Shown here in pieces: positions 7,878 to 16,561 of a stretch of 61,719 nt of DNA. The first letter of the stretch is position 1. Each line of letters starts with the position of its first letter. This DNA is from REEB426 sp964551975 (GTDB lineage Bacteria > Actinomycetota > Actinomycetes > S36-B12). The DNA lies in assembly GCA_964551975.1 (NCBI GenBank), contig CAZKFI010000004.1, positions 1 to 61,719 on the forward strand. The letters run 5' to 3'. Made by a program: the position numbers and the translations under genes. The notes beneath the pieces are model-generated. The model was not told where the DNA came from. It worked only from the letters and a program-made list of their open reading frames with translations, and searched no databases.

Positions 7878-8927
7878 CTATCGCCTCCTGACGCGGCGGC
7901 CGGTCGTAGGTGCTGGGCCACTCTCGGATTCAGCTGCGTGACCGGTCAGCGCCAAGAAGACGTCATCCAACGTCGGTCGCCGCAATGTGAGGTCCGCAAC
8001 CTCAACCGAACCAGCATCCAGGGCGCGAACAGCCTCAACGAGCACTCGCGAACCACCGCTTGCAGGGGCCGAGATGTGGAGTTCGTCAACCACCGGTGTA
8101 CCGGAGCTCACTGATGCCACGGCACGCACAGCGGCATCCACCATGGATGGCGCGGTGACGGTGACTTCGATGCGGTCGCCTCCGATTTGATCCTTCAATT
8201 GATCAGCGGTGCCCTGCGCAATGACGCGACCCTGATCGATGACGACGATCTCGCGCGCCAGCTGATCCGCCTCCTCGAGGTACTGGGTTGTCAGCAGCAC
8301 GGTCGTTCCGGAAGCGACGAGCGCAGTGATGACGCCCCACATGCCCTGGCGCGATCGTGGATCCAATCCGGTGGTGGGCTCATCGAGGAACAGGATTGCC
8401 GGCCGTGCGATCAGGCTGGCTGCCAGATCGAGGCGGCGACGCATGCCCCCGGAGTACGTGCGTACCGGTCGATCCGCTGCTTCACTGAGCCCAAATTCTT
8501 CCAGCAGTTCGGTTGCACGCGCCCGCACGAACTTTGACTCAAGGTGGTAGAGATCACCGAACATCCTCAAGTTCTCACGTCCGGTCAGATACTCATCGAC
8601 CGCGGAGTACTGGCCGGTGAGCCCTATGGTGCGTCGAACCTCGTCTGGTTGTTTGACGACATCGAACCCGGCGACCCGCGCCTGACCAGCAGTGGGGAGC
8701 AGCAGGGTGGAAAGAATGCGCACGGTGGTGGTCTTGCCTGCTCCATTCGGACCCAAAAGCCCAACCACACTCCCGGCAGGCACCACAAGGTCCAAACCAT
8801 CCAGTGCTTTGACGGATCCGAAGTCCTTCACCAGACCCTCGGCAACAACGGCGGCGTCACCTGATGCCCCGGTACCGATTCCTCCGCTAGTGCTCACTTT
8901 GGATCCACTCACTAGGGATCCACTCAC
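7878..8927 (-). CDS. ABC exporter ATPase (DrrA family)
   Basis: ATP-binding partner of the downstream permease. Visible motifs are Walker A GPNGAGKTTT, the Q-loop in TGQYSAVDEYLTGREN, signature YSGGMRRRLDLA, Walker B ILFLDEPTTGLDPRSR and the H-loop replaced by Gln (LLTTQYLEE), as is usual for DrrA-type ATPases. The C-terminal DrrA extension is present. The start is ambiguous: three in-frame GTG codons (8927, 8912, 8897) lie in a 15-base repeat, and a TTG at 8963 is also in frame. The encoded Ser/Gly-rich N-terminus is unlikely to be structured. Confidence 0.92.
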   Translation of the reverse strand: MSGSLVSGSKVSTSGGIGTGASGDAAVVAEGLVKDFGSVKALDGLDLVVPAGSVVGLLGPNGAGKTTTVRILSTLLLPTAGQARVAGFDVVKQPDEVRRTIGLTGQYSAVDEYLTGRENLRMFGDLYHLESKFVRARATELLEEFGLSEAADRPVRTYSGGMRRRLDLAASLIARPAILFLDEPTTGLDPRSRQGMWGVITALVASGTTVLLTTQYLEEADQLAREIVVIDQGRVIAQGTADQLKDQIGGDRIEVTVTAPSMVDAAVRAVASVSSGTPVVDELHISAPASGGSRVLVEAVRALDAGSVEVADLTLRRPTLDDVFLALTGHAAESESGPAPTTGRRVRRR

Positions 8928-8936
8928 TATGGATCC
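8901..8936. repeat. 15-base repeat GGATCC-bearing units at the drrA-like start
   Basis: GGATCC occurs at 8901, 8916 and 8931, spaced exactly 15 bases, within near-identical units. On the minus strand the units contain in-frame GTG codons at 8927 and 8912, and a diverged third unit carries the one at 8897, so copy-number change would alter the N-terminus by five residues without a frameshift. Confidence 0.85.
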
Positions 8937-9007
8937 ACCCGACGTCGACCAACACGACCCCAATCACCGGGTGATACGTCATCACTGCAAACGGCCGCAA
9001 CCCTACG

Positions 9008-9850
9008 CTATGCGCGACCCAGCTTGCCTTTCGTTGGCAGCGCTGCGGTTGGTCCGAGACGAGCCTGTGATGCAGCATGCCTCCCGGCAGCCGTTGCGCT
9101 GCCGCGGTCCTGGCGCACCGATCCCGAATAGCCGCCCCAGGCTCCACGCGCTGTGGAGGTCTGGCGGTGGAAATCCTGCACCTCGGTTTCCTTGGCACGC
9201 AGGACCACAGTTCCCGCAGATCGACCACCCGGCAGCCGTTTCAGGGCCTCTTCGCGCGCTTGATCCCTCGCCGTATTCAGACGTTCCTCGATGCGAGCTA
9301 CATAGGCCAGGAGGAAACTTGCTCGCGCTGTTTGGGCTGTGTGGGGACGGACCGTGCGACGCGTCCTGCCGCCGACACGCCGTGCGGCGACGTACTCCTC
9401 TGCGCGCCATTGACCGAGGCTCACCCACTGCTGCGCTGCTTGCATCATCTGCACCGCGACCGAGGCGAAGAGTGCCTCGACGACATCGAGATCCTCTGGC
9501 ATGCCGTACCCGATGACGAACGTCGAATCCCCGGCAATATCCACCTGAGATTCATTTGCATGCGCGATCACGACAAACAGCGCAATAAGGTGCCGATTCG
9601 CGCGCTTGCCCTTCTCGCCGATGACGACGGTCCGCATCTGGGGAGTAACCCGGGCCTGGCGCTTTTCACCATGTGCTCGGGCAACAGCCAGGTCGATACT
9701 GGCTGCGGTAGCCAAGGCTTGGGCCTTCATGAGGTAGGCCTCGGCCTCCGCCGCGTTATCCGTTCGTTCGGCCTTGGCCAACAGTGCACTGACGCGCTCG
9801 ATGGCGCGAGTGGCGGGCTGGTGCTCCTGCGGCCCGAAGTCAGCAGCCAT
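9008..9850 (-). CDS. DUF2786 domain protein
   Basis: About 280 residues. The N-terminal 40 residues carry the DUF2786 signature (RVSALLAKAERTDNAAEAEAYLMKAQALATA), a short helical domain of unknown function. A central part follows with IALFVVIAHANESQVDI and a later helical stretch; the C-terminus is basic, Ser/Gly-rich and probably disordered. It overlaps the preceding gene by 11 bases if the ATG at 9850 is used; a start at 9865 gives 26. It is coupled to the TIGR04338 gene, a pairing known from other actinobacteria. Confidence 0.85.
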   Translation of the reverse strand: MAADFGPQEHQPATRAIERVSALLAKAERTDNAAEAEAYLMKAQALATAASIDLAVARAHGEKRQARVTPQMRTVVIGEKGKRANRHLIALFVVIAHANESQVDIAGDSTFVIGYGMPEDLDVVEALFASVAVQMMQAAQQWVSLGQWRAEEYVAARRVGGRTRRTVRPHTAQTARASFLLAYVARIEERLNTARDQAREEALKRLPGGRSAGTVVLRAKETEVQDFHRQTSTARGAWGGYSGSVRQDRGSATAAGRHAASQARLGPTAALPTKGKLGRA

Positions 9851-10394
9851 CCAGGCAACCCTCATCGAACTGCACCTGAAGTCCCGCCGCCTGGTAGCCG
9901 GCTCGCAATATAAAGGCGGCCTCTTCCCCCAACGCCACTGCGGCCACAGTGACTAGGTGCCCACGAAAGCGCGCATCGTGGTGCAGGGAACTGGGCACGT
10001 CATGGCAGCGCAGGTGGTGCGCCACCTCATGCAGCAGGACAACCTCACGGCAGGCCCAGGCGGACGTGGAGGGGATTGCGATACACGCCTGCCGGCCACC
10101 CGGCTCCGGGTCAGCTGGCTCATAGTGGGCACGAGTCGACCCAGCGCGATGCCGAACTCGCACGGGTCGCATTGGATGCAGTGCATCCACATATGCCTGC
10201 ATGCTCGGGATATCTGTGAACACGCGCTGGCATGGCAGATGCACCATCGATCCGAAGAAATCCAGCTCACCGCCCCTATCCAGGGCATGACCCCACTGAT
10301 CCTCTACGGCATAGACCGCAGATCGCTCAGCATCACGCTCTGTGGCATCGCCAGTTTTGCCCACTCCCACCACGGGATCCACAGCAGCGGGCAC
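9840..10394 (-). CDS. TIGR04338-type putative metallohydrolase
   Basis: A 184-residue protein with the zinc-binding motif H122-E-V-A-H126-H followed by a third potential ligand region, so it is probably a metal-dependent hydrolase or protease. It matches the TIGR04338 family, restricted largely to actinobacteria and of unknown substrate. It has no signal peptide, so it should act in the cytoplasm. The GTG at 10394 has TATCCT seven bases upstream. The DUF2786 gene downstream overlaps its 3' end. Confidence 0.85.
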   Translation of the reverse strand: MPAAVDPVVGVGKTGDATERDAERSAVYAVEDQWGHALDRGGELDFFGSMVHLPCQRVFTDIPSMQAYVDALHPMRPVRVRHRAGSTRAHYEPADPEPGGRQACIAIPSTSAWACREVVLLHEVAHHLRCHDVPSSLHHDARFRGHLVTVAAVALGEEAAFILRAGYQAAGLQVQFDEGCLDGC

Positions 10395-10401
10395 GCCTGC
10401 G

Positions 10402-10409
10402 AGGATAAT
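10402..10409. promoter_or_regulatory. Overlapping divergent -10 candidates
   Basis: On the minus strand TATCCT (10402-10407) lies seven bases before the GTG at 10394. On the plus strand GATAAT (10404-10409) could drive the aldolase operon with a leader of about 35 bases. The two hexamers share four bases. No good -35 boxes are visible. Confidence 0.35.
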
Positions 10410-10438
10410 TGCCAGACCGGTAAATGACCCAGCAACGC

Positions 10439-10444
10439 AGGAGG
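10439..10444 (+). promoter_or_regulatory. Strong Shine-Dalgarno AGGAGG for the aldolase gene
   Basis: A perfect AGGAGG lies six bases before GTG 10451. The in-frame ATG at 10445 is directly adjacent to it, too close for use, so the GTG is the likely start. Such a strong site is unusual in this window. Confidence 0.75.
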
Positions 10445-10450
10445 ATGAAC

Positions 10451-11290
10451 GTGTCCGATCCCCAGTACCGCATGAGGCGCCTGTTCAACCCCCAGTCAGG
10501 CCGCTGCCTGGACATCGCCATCGACCACGGCTTCTTCGGTGAGGGGGCATTTCTTACCGGGATCGAGGACCTGGCATCGGCGGTGCGCACCCTGATCGAA
10601 GCGGCACCGGACGCCATCCAGCTCACGGTGGGTCAGGCTCCACTGCTCCAGCAGCAGGGCGGCCGGGAGCGACCCGCCCTCGTGATGCGCACGGATGTGG
10701 CGAACGTGTACGGCTCGCCCCTACCGGATCACATGTTCAGCCTGATGACGCCCAACCCCGCGCTGCGCGGTGTGCAGTTGGATGCTTCCTGCATCGTGGT
10801 CAACCTCTTCGACCTACCTGGCCGTCCACAGGTTCGAGAGGACTGCCTACGCAATGTTCTGCTGGCACGCGAGGACTGCGATCGATACGGCATGCCCCTG
10901 ATGGTCGAACCCTTGGTCATGAAGGAATCACCCAACGGCGCCTACACGGTCAACGGTGACGTTAATCAAATCGTCCCACTCGTACGACAGGCCGTGGAGC
11001 TTGGCGCAGACATCATCAAGGCAGATCCCACCGATAACCCGGATGACTATGTGGACGTAGTACGCACCGCAACCGGCGTCCCCGTTCTGGTCCGGGGCGG
11101 CGGGAAAGTTCCCGATGCCGAACTCTTCGCGCGCACTGCAGGAGTCCTTCGTAGCGGTGCACGTGGAATCGTCTATGGGCGCAACATCATCCAGCACCCC
11201 AAGCCAGCGGCAATGACGCGTGCACTCATGGCGATGCTTCATGCGAACGCTACCCCTGAGCAAGCGCTCCAGATCATCGCGGATGCCTGA
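10451..11290 (+). CDS. Class I aldolase of the DhnA/FbaB/LsrF family
   Basis: 279 residues of the TIM-barrel family that includes class I fructose-bisphosphate aldolase FbaB and LsrF. Motifs are DIAIDHGFF near residue 21, the Schiff-base Lys in ADIIKADPTDN, and the phosphate-binding GGGK and GIVYGRNI segments. It should cleave or form a phosphorylated sugar or sugar-derived substrate through a lysine imine. It is the first gene of a four-gene operon: the dehydrogenase start overlaps its last codons. Context (dehydrogenase, transporter, sulfatase) points to breakdown of an unusual, perhaps sulfated, sugar rather than glycolysis. Confidence 0.85.
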   Translation: MSDPQYRMRRLFNPQSGRCLDIAIDHGFFGEGAFLTGIEDLASAVRTLIEAAPDAIQLTVGQAPLLQQQGGRERPALVMRTDVANVYGSPLPDHMFSLMTPNPALRGVQLDASCIVVNLFDLPGRPQVREDCLRNVLLAREDCDRYGMPLMVEPLVMKESPNGAYTVNGDVNQIVPLVRQAVELGADIIKADPTDNPDDYVDVVRTATGVPVLVRGGGKVPDAELFARTAGVLRSGARGIVYGRNIIQHPKPAAMTRALMAMLHANATPEQALQIIADA

Positions 11291-12443
11291 CGTGATTGAG
11301 CAACAGCCGGTAAGGATCGGCGTCATCGGCGCCGGAATGATGGGTCGGGAACTTGCCATCGTCTGCGGACGATGGATGCAGCTGATTGATCACCCGGTTC
11401 GACCTGAAGTGGTTGCCGTGGCAGATCGCAATCCCGCCATGTTCGACTGGTTCCGGCAGATTCCTTCAGTTCGGACTTTCACCGAGGACTGGAGAGTACT
11501 CGTCGATGACCCAGACATTGATGTGCTCTACATTGCCGTGCCACACAACCAGCACGAAGAGTTGTACCTCGCGACAATTGCAGCGGGGAAGGATTTTCTT
11601 GGTGAAAAGCCGTTCGGCATTGATCTGGATGCGGCTCAAACTATCGTCTCGGCAATCGACGCAAGTAGCGTCTTTGTCCGAGTCTCCAGCGAACTTCCAT
11701 TTTTCCCTGGCGCACTCGCCTGCGCACGCATAGCCGCGTCAGGAGCACTCGGCGACATCATTGAGGTACGGAGTGGCTTCTCGCACTCATCTGACCTTGA
11801 TCGCGCCAAGCCCATCAACTGGAAACGTCAACGCGAACTGTGCGGCGCCATCGGTGTCATGGGTGATCTGGGTATGCACGTTGCGCATGTTCCACTGCGA
11901 CTGGGTTGGCGCCCTCGTTCCGTGTACGCCCTCCTTGATGACATCGTCACCGAGCGTTCTCTACCGGGTTCACCGGACACCCTGGTGCCCTGCGACACCT
12001 ACGACAACGCACTGCTGGCCTGCCGGGTCCCACAGGACGATCGAGATTTCTCCATGCTGTGGGAGACGCGACGCATCGCTCCCGGGCAAACCAACACCTG
12101 GTGGTTCGAGGCGCTGGGCATGGATGGCGGAGTCAGGTTCTCCACGCGCAACCCGACCTACTTCGAACGATTCGAGATGCGCGACAAGGCGCAGGTCTGG
12201 CAGCAGATTCAGCCAGGCAACGTCTCCGCGTGGCCGGTTATCTCTGCTGCCATCTTTGAATTCGGGTTCTCCGACGCCCTACTGCAGATGTGGGCCTGCT
12301 TCCTGGGTGAACGCGCCGGTGCCCTCGGTGACCGATTCGGTACGGCCACTCCCCAAGAAGCACTGCAATCCCACATGGTCTTCGATGCTGCCTTGCGTTC
12401 AGCCGAACAGAATGCGGTCATGTCGGCCATACCGATCGCGTGA
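11283..12443 (+). CDS. Gfo/Idh/MocA family oxidoreductase
   Basis: A 386-residue NAD(P)-dependent sugar or inositol dehydrogenase. The N-terminal Rossmann fold has GVIGAGMMG, and the family motif EKPF follows (GEKPFGIDLD), with its Lys in the active site. The C-terminal half is the beta-sheet substrate domain. Its ATG lies within the 3' end of the aldolase gene and its stop overlaps the transporter start, so it is translationally coupled on both sides. Family members oxidise a hydroxyl of sugars, inositols or glycosides; the substrate here is unknown. Confidence 0.88.
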   Translation: MPDVIEQQPVRIGVIGAGMMGRELAIVCGRWMQLIDHPVRPEVVAVADRNPAMFDWFRQIPSVRTFTEDWRVLVDDPDIDVLYIAVPHNQHEELYLATIAAGKDFLGEKPFGIDLDAAQTIVSAIDASSVFVRVSSELPFFPGALACARIAASGALGDIIEVRSGFSHSSDLDRAKPINWKRQRELCGAIGVMGDLGMHVAHVPLRLGWRPRSVYALLDDIVTERSLPGSPDTLVPCDTYDNALLACRVPQDDRDFSMLWETRRIAPGQTNTWWFEALGMDGGVRFSTRNPTYFERFEMRDKAQVWQQIQPGNVSAWPVISAAIFEFGFSDALLQMWACFLGERAGALGDRFGTATPQEALQSHMVFDAALRSAEQNAVMSAIPIA

Positions 12444-13711
12444 GGCTCGGGCGTTCGGGAACACGCGAGCCATGGATTCGCGACCTCCCACGTGAGGTTG
12501 CGGTCCTCGTTGCCATAGCTTTCTGCGTGGCGCTCGGGTTTGGCATTGTCGCACCGGTAATCCCGGTGTTTGCCCGCACCTTCGATGTTTCCATCTTCGA
12601 GGCGAGTGCGGTCATTTCCGTTTTCGCCCTGATGCGCTTCGTTACTGCGCCACTCGCGGGAGCATTGGTCAACCGCGCAGGTGAACGATTGATTCTTGCC
12701 GGGGGACTCGGCATTGTCGCGGTTTCCAGCGCCGCCGCCGGACTTTCCCAATCGTTCAACCAACTCCTCATCTTTCGTGGGCTTGGTGGACTGGGATCAT
12801 CAATGTTCACCGTGTCGGCCATGGCGGTGCTGCTGCGCGTGGTCTCCTCGGACCAGCGCGGGCGTGCGTCCAGCCTGTACCAGGGCGGGTTTCTCCTCGG
12901 CGGAGTAGCGGGGCCGGCCGTTGGCGGACTGGTGGTCGCCTGGTCTATCCGGGCGCCCTTCTTCGTCTACGCATTCACGCTCTTACTGGCACTGCTGGTC
13001 ACCGTGATCTTCCTGAGTCGCGCGCGACTCCAAGAGCGTGAGGAGCAGGTTGCCGGCGGGGACTCCACACGAATGGAAGCCCTCGTCCAGGCTCTGCGCA
13101 ATGGTGCCTACCGCGCGGCACTCGGCGTCAACCTCGCCACGGGGTTCATCACCTTTGGACTACGCATAGCAATTGTGCCACTTTTCGTAACTGAGGGACT
13201 CAGTCGAGGTGCAACCTGGAGTGGGATCGCCTTCCTCGTAGCAGCCGCAGCACAGGCAGTGCTCCTGCTCCCAGCTGGTCGGTTAGCCGATCAACGAGGT
13301 AGGCGCCCGGCACTACTTGCCGGCAGCATCGCCCTTGCCGTCGGAGTAGCAATACTCACCGCCGCCGACCTTGTGACAAACTCCCTGGGAACGACGGGCG
13401 CCATCGGACTCGTGCTCTTTCTGCTTTCGATGGTTATTCAGGGCGTCTCCTCCGCGTATCTGGGCTCAGCGCCGGCTGCAGTCGTTGGCGATGTCATGGG
13501 AGGTAAGCGCGGGGGCATCGTCATCGGCACCTTCCAGATGACATCCGACCTCGGAATGATCATCGGACCACTGCTCGCTGGCTACTTGGTGGATCGACTC
13601 GACTTCGACTGGGCATTCGGCGCTGGACTAGTTCTTGCTCTAGTTGTCGTACTCTTGGTGTGGCGCATGCCGGAGACCCTTCAACGATCACAACCAAAGG
13701 ACAGTGCGTGA
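12440..13711 (+). CDS. Major facilitator superfamily transporter
   Basis: A 423-residue protein with twelve predicted membrane helices and the MFS signature between helices 2 and 3 (GALVNRAGERLILAGG) plus its repeat in the second half (GRLADQRGRRPALLAGS). GTG at 12440 overlaps the dehydrogenase stop by four bases, and its own stop overlaps the sulfatase start by four. The drug/H+ antiporter-like pattern does not settle direction; in this operon it may import a sugar or desulfated product, or export a product. Confidence 0.88.
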   Translation: MRLGRSGTREPWIRDLPREVAVLVAIAFCVALGFGIVAPVIPVFARTFDVSIFEASAVISVFALMRFVTAPLAGALVNRAGERLILAGGLGIVAVSSAAAGLSQSFNQLLIFRGLGGLGSSMFTVSAMAVLLRVVSSDQRGRASSLYQGGFLLGGVAGPAVGGLVVAWSIRAPFFVYAFTLLLALLVTVIFLSRARLQEREEQVAGGDSTRMEALVQALRNGAYRAALGVNLATGFITFGLRIAIVPLFVTEGLSRGATWSGIAFLVAAAAQAVLLLPAGRLADQRGRRPALLAGSIALAVGVAILTAADLVTNSLGTTGAIGLVLFLLSMVIQGVSSAYLGSAPAAVVGDVMGGKRGGIVIGTFQMTSDLGMIIGPLLAGYLVDRLDFDWAFGAGLVLALVVVLLVWRMPETLQRSQPKDSA

Positions 13712-15348
13712 CCGACTTGACCCTGCGACGTCAGGTGAGTGTCGCCGTCACCGCCTCACTCACGGCACTGGCAGTCGTGGCTGGCACCCTGGCCATGAGC
13801 ACCTTCGGCAGCTCAGGTGCCGGCTCTGCCTCAGCGGCCGAATCGACAACGGACGGCTTCCTCGGTGAGACTCCCGACTTCGAAATCCCGGGCGATGTTC
13901 CTCAGGCTGGATTGATCGGTACCCCACGTTCGGCAAAGACCACCGTGTCAGGTTCTCTGACCGATATTCGCAACGTCATCATCGTCCTCGCCGACGACCT
14001 TGATTGGACAACCTTCGACTCCGTGCCGCGCCTTGCAGCACTCAAGGCGCAGGGCACCACGTTCGTGAACTATGTGGCCACTGACCCGGTCTGCTGCCCA
14101 TCACGGGCATCGCTGTTTCGTGGACAGTACGTGCACAACCACAAGGTGATCTCCAACACCAAGGCAACTGGTGGAGGTTGGCCCACGTATTACACCAACG
14201 GTGACGAGGCCGACAGTCTGCCAGTCTGGCTGCAATCAGCCGGGGCCAGCACAGCCCTTTTCGGCAAATACCTCAATGAGTACCCCGATGGTGCACCCAA
14301 CCGGAGTTTCGTCCCACCCGGATGGACTCGCTGGGCAGCACCCATCTCTGGTGAACCAAGTTATGCCGGATACAACTATGTCCTCAACCGCAACGGGGTC
14401 CTGAAGCGCTACGGCGAGGACCCCAAAGATTTTCTCAACGACGTGCTCACCGCAGATGCTGTCGACTTCGTCGCTACGTCGCCTGAGCCGTTCTTCCTGT
14501 TGTTTTCCACTTTCCACCCGCATCATCCGTTTCCATCGGCGGTGCGTCATGCCAAGTTGTACAAGAACACCAAACTTCCCAAGGCTCCATCGTTCAACAG
14601 ATTCGGTTACGACGAACCCTCCTGGCTACGCTCATTTCCGATCATGCGTCAGCCGCGCATCAATGCACTGGAACGCATGTGGAAGAAGCGCCTGAGGTCG
14701 AGTGAATCAATTGCCGATTCGGTTGATGCGTTGGTCGCGAGCCTTGATGCCACCGGCCGCCGCTCTGACACGTTGATCATGGTTACCTCGGATAATGGGT
14801 ATCACCTTGGAATGCGTCGCATGCCACGCGGTAAGCGCACTCCCTATCGCGATGACGCCATGCTGCCCATGGTCCTCATCGGCCCGGGGATACCCCAGGG
14901 TGCCACCGTGGATGCCATGACCTCCACCGTCGACATCGCGCCAACCTTGCTGGAGTTGATGAGGGGCTCGACTCCTGAATGGCTCGACGGTCGAAGTTGG
15001 GTGCCGCTGCTCAGTGGGCAAGCTGGGAAGGCCGATAGCCCGCAGCCCTGGCGCACCGGCGTGCTCACCGAGTCATTGAGTGTGGCTGACCCCAATGATC
15101 CGGATTTTGAGCGCTATCAACCTCCGCGCTTTCGGGCACTGCGGACCAACCGCTGGTTCTATGTCACCTACGAAAACGGTGAAGTGGAACTCTACGATCG
15201 AGCGTTCGACCCCTACGAGATGGTGAACCTGGCATCACGCGCCGATCCGGCGCTGTTACAGGCACTCAACGAGCAAACCCAGGCACTCGCCGCCTGCGCC
15301 GGTCCCACCTGTCGACAGGCAGACTCCCTCACTGCTGCGGGCAACTGA
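13708..15348 (+). CDS. Secreted type I sulfatase
   Basis: 546 residues. The N-terminus has a signal peptide (hydrophobic 13-30, Ala-rich cleavage region near 40-45), so it acts outside the cell. The alkaline-phosphatase fold begins with IIVLADDLDW (metal-binding Asp pair), and the sulfatase motif C129-C-P-S-R follows, in which C129 should be converted to formylglycine. ASLFRGQYVHNH and TSDNGYHLGMRRMPRGKRTPYRDD (here split in text: TSDNGYHLG, then GKRTPYRDD) are typical of N-acetylglucosamine-6-sulfatase and heparan-sulfatase-like enzymes. No formylglycine-generating enzyme is encoded in the window. Last gene of the operon. Confidence 0.9.
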   Translation: MTDLTLRRQVSVAVTASLTALAVVAGTLAMSTFGSSGAGSASAAESTTDGFLGETPDFEIPGDVPQAGLIGTPRSAKTTVSGSLTDIRNVIIVLADDLDWTTFDSVPRLAALKAQGTTFVNYVATDPVCCPSRASLFRGQYVHNHKVISNTKATGGGWPTYYTNGDEADSLPVWLQSAGASTALFGKYLNEYPDGAPNRSFVPPGWTRWAAPISGEPSYAGYNYVLNRNGVLKRYGEDPKDFLNDVLTADAVDFVATSPEPFFLLFSTFHPHHPFPSAVRHAKLYKNTKLPKAPSFNRFGYDEPSWLRSFPIMRQPRINALERMWKKRLRSSESIADSVDALVASLDATGRRSDTLIMVTSDNGYHLGMRRMPRGKRTPYRDDAMLPMVLIGPGIPQGATVDAMTSTVDIAPTLLELMRGSTPEWLDGRSWVPLLSGQAGKADSPQPWRTGVLTESLSVADPNDPDFERYQPPRFRALRTNRWFYVTYENGEVELYDRAFDPYEMVNLASRADPALLQALNEQTQALAACAGPTCRQADSLTAAGN

Positions 15349-15397
15349 CCAAGCACCTAGCGGAGATGGGCGGTTGAGCTGCAGTTACTGGTGGGCG

Positions 15398-16549
15398 TCA
15401 GTCGAGTGCCTTGGCTAGGTCAGCTATCAGATCGTCAATGGATTCAATGCCGACCGAGAGTCGAACCAAGTCAGCGGGAACCTCGAGCGGACTGCCGGCC
15501 GCTGAGGCGTGCGTCATTCGACCTGGGTGTTCGATCAGGGACTCCACTCCACCCAGTGACTCACCCAGGGTGAAGACCTCCGTGCGGCGACATACCTCCA
15601 GGGCAGCCTGCTCACCCGCCTTGAGTCGGAATGACACCATGCCCCCGAAGTCACGCATCTGCCGAACGGCAGCAGCATGGCCGGGATGCTCGGGAAGTCC
15701 CGGGTACAGCACGGCGGCGACTGCCGGGTGATCGACAAGCATGGCGGCGATGGCACGCGCATTTGCGCAGTGTCGGTCCATACGCACGCCGAGGGTCTTG
15801 ATGCCACGCAGCACCAACCAGCAGTCCACCGGGCCGGGCACTGCACCCATGGCGTTCTGGTGGAAGCGCAGTCGTTCGGCAAGTGCTGGATCCGTGACCA
15901 CCAAGGCGCCGCCGATCACATCTGAGTGCCCACCGAGGTACTTCGTCGTGCTGTGCACCACGACATCGGCGCCAAGTTCCAGTGGCTGCTGCAGGTACGG
16001 GGAGGCAAACGTGCTGTCGACAACGAGGAGGGCTCCGGCCTCGTGCGCCACCTCAGCAATAGCCGCGATATCGGCGACGTTCAGCAGGGGGTTCGTCGGT
16101 GTCTCGATCCACACCAAGCGGGTGCGCCCAGGAACAATTGCCGCGGCAATGGCCTGCGGATCAAGGACGGACGCCGGGGTGTGCTCAACCCCCCACGGTC
16201 CAGCGACCCGTGCCACCAGCCGATAGGTGCCGCCGTAGGCGTCGTTGGGGATGACGATGTGGCTGCCGGGTGCACAGGTGGTCCGAATCAGCGTGTCCTC
16301 AGCGGCAAGTCCGGAGGCGAAGGCAAAGGCGGTCGCGGTAGTACTGGACGGTGCATCGAGAGCAGCAAGGCAGGTCTCCAAGGCGGTGCGTGTTGGATTA
16401 CCGCTGCGCGAGTACTCATAGCCCCCACGGAGGCCGCCCACCCCGTCCTGGGCGTAGGTCGACACCTGGTAGATCGGGGGCACCACGGCACCGGTCTGGG
16501 GATCCGGCTCCTGGCCGGCATGAATTGCACGTGTCTCGAAACCGCTCAC
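15398..16549 (-). CDS. metB: Cystathionine gamma-synthase / gamma-lyase family
   Basis: A 383-residue PLP enzyme of the Cys/Met metabolism family. The PLP lysine is K203 in HSTTKYLGGHSD; the SRSGNPTR and phosphate-binding FASGLAA motifs are also present. The family includes MetB (makes cystathionine from O-acyl-homoserine and Cys) and cystathionine gamma-lyase, which are hard to tell apart. Because cbs lies nearby (17259-18638), a role in reverse transsulfuration (homocysteine to cysteine) is plausible. In mycobacteria the metB homologue also lies close to greA and mca. Confidence 0.9.
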   Translation of the reverse strand: MSGFETRAIHAGQEPDPQTGAVVPPIYQVSTYAQDGVGGLRGGYEYSRSGNPTRTALETCLAALDAPSSTTATAFAFASGLAAEDTLIRTTCAPGSHIVIPNDAYGGTYRLVARVAGPWGVEHTPASVLDPQAIAAAIVPGRTRLVWIETPTNPLLNVADIAAIAEVAHEAGALLVVDSTFASPYLQQPLELGADVVVHSTTKYLGGHSDVIGGALVVTDPALAERLRFHQNAMGAVPGPVDCWLVLRGIKTLGVRMDRHCANARAIAAMLVDHPAVAAVLYPGLPEHPGHAAAVRQMRDFGGMVSFRLKAGEQAALEVCRRTEVFTLGESLGGVESLIEHPGRMTHASAAGSPLEVPADLVRLSVGIESIDDLIADLAKALD

Positions 16550-16554
16550 GCAGT

Positions 16555-16561
16555 TAGCCTA
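16555..16561. promoter_or_regulatory. Shared divergent -10 element of metB and msrA
   Basis: The whole metB-msrA spacer is 17 bases. TAGCCT (16555-16560, plus) lies six bases before the msrA ATG, and its near-palindrome TAGGCT (minus, 16561-16556) lies six bases before the metB GTG. The two hexamers overlap by five bases. Confidence 0.6.

Noticed and set aside
8187..8537. 116-residue plus-strand frame inside the ABC ATPase gene
   Set aside because: Complementary shadow of a gene with intact Walker motifs.
15349..15397. Terminator between the convergent sulfatase and metB genes
   Set aside because: No stable hairpin with a T-run is visible in these 49 bases; no intrinsic terminators were clear anywhere in the window.
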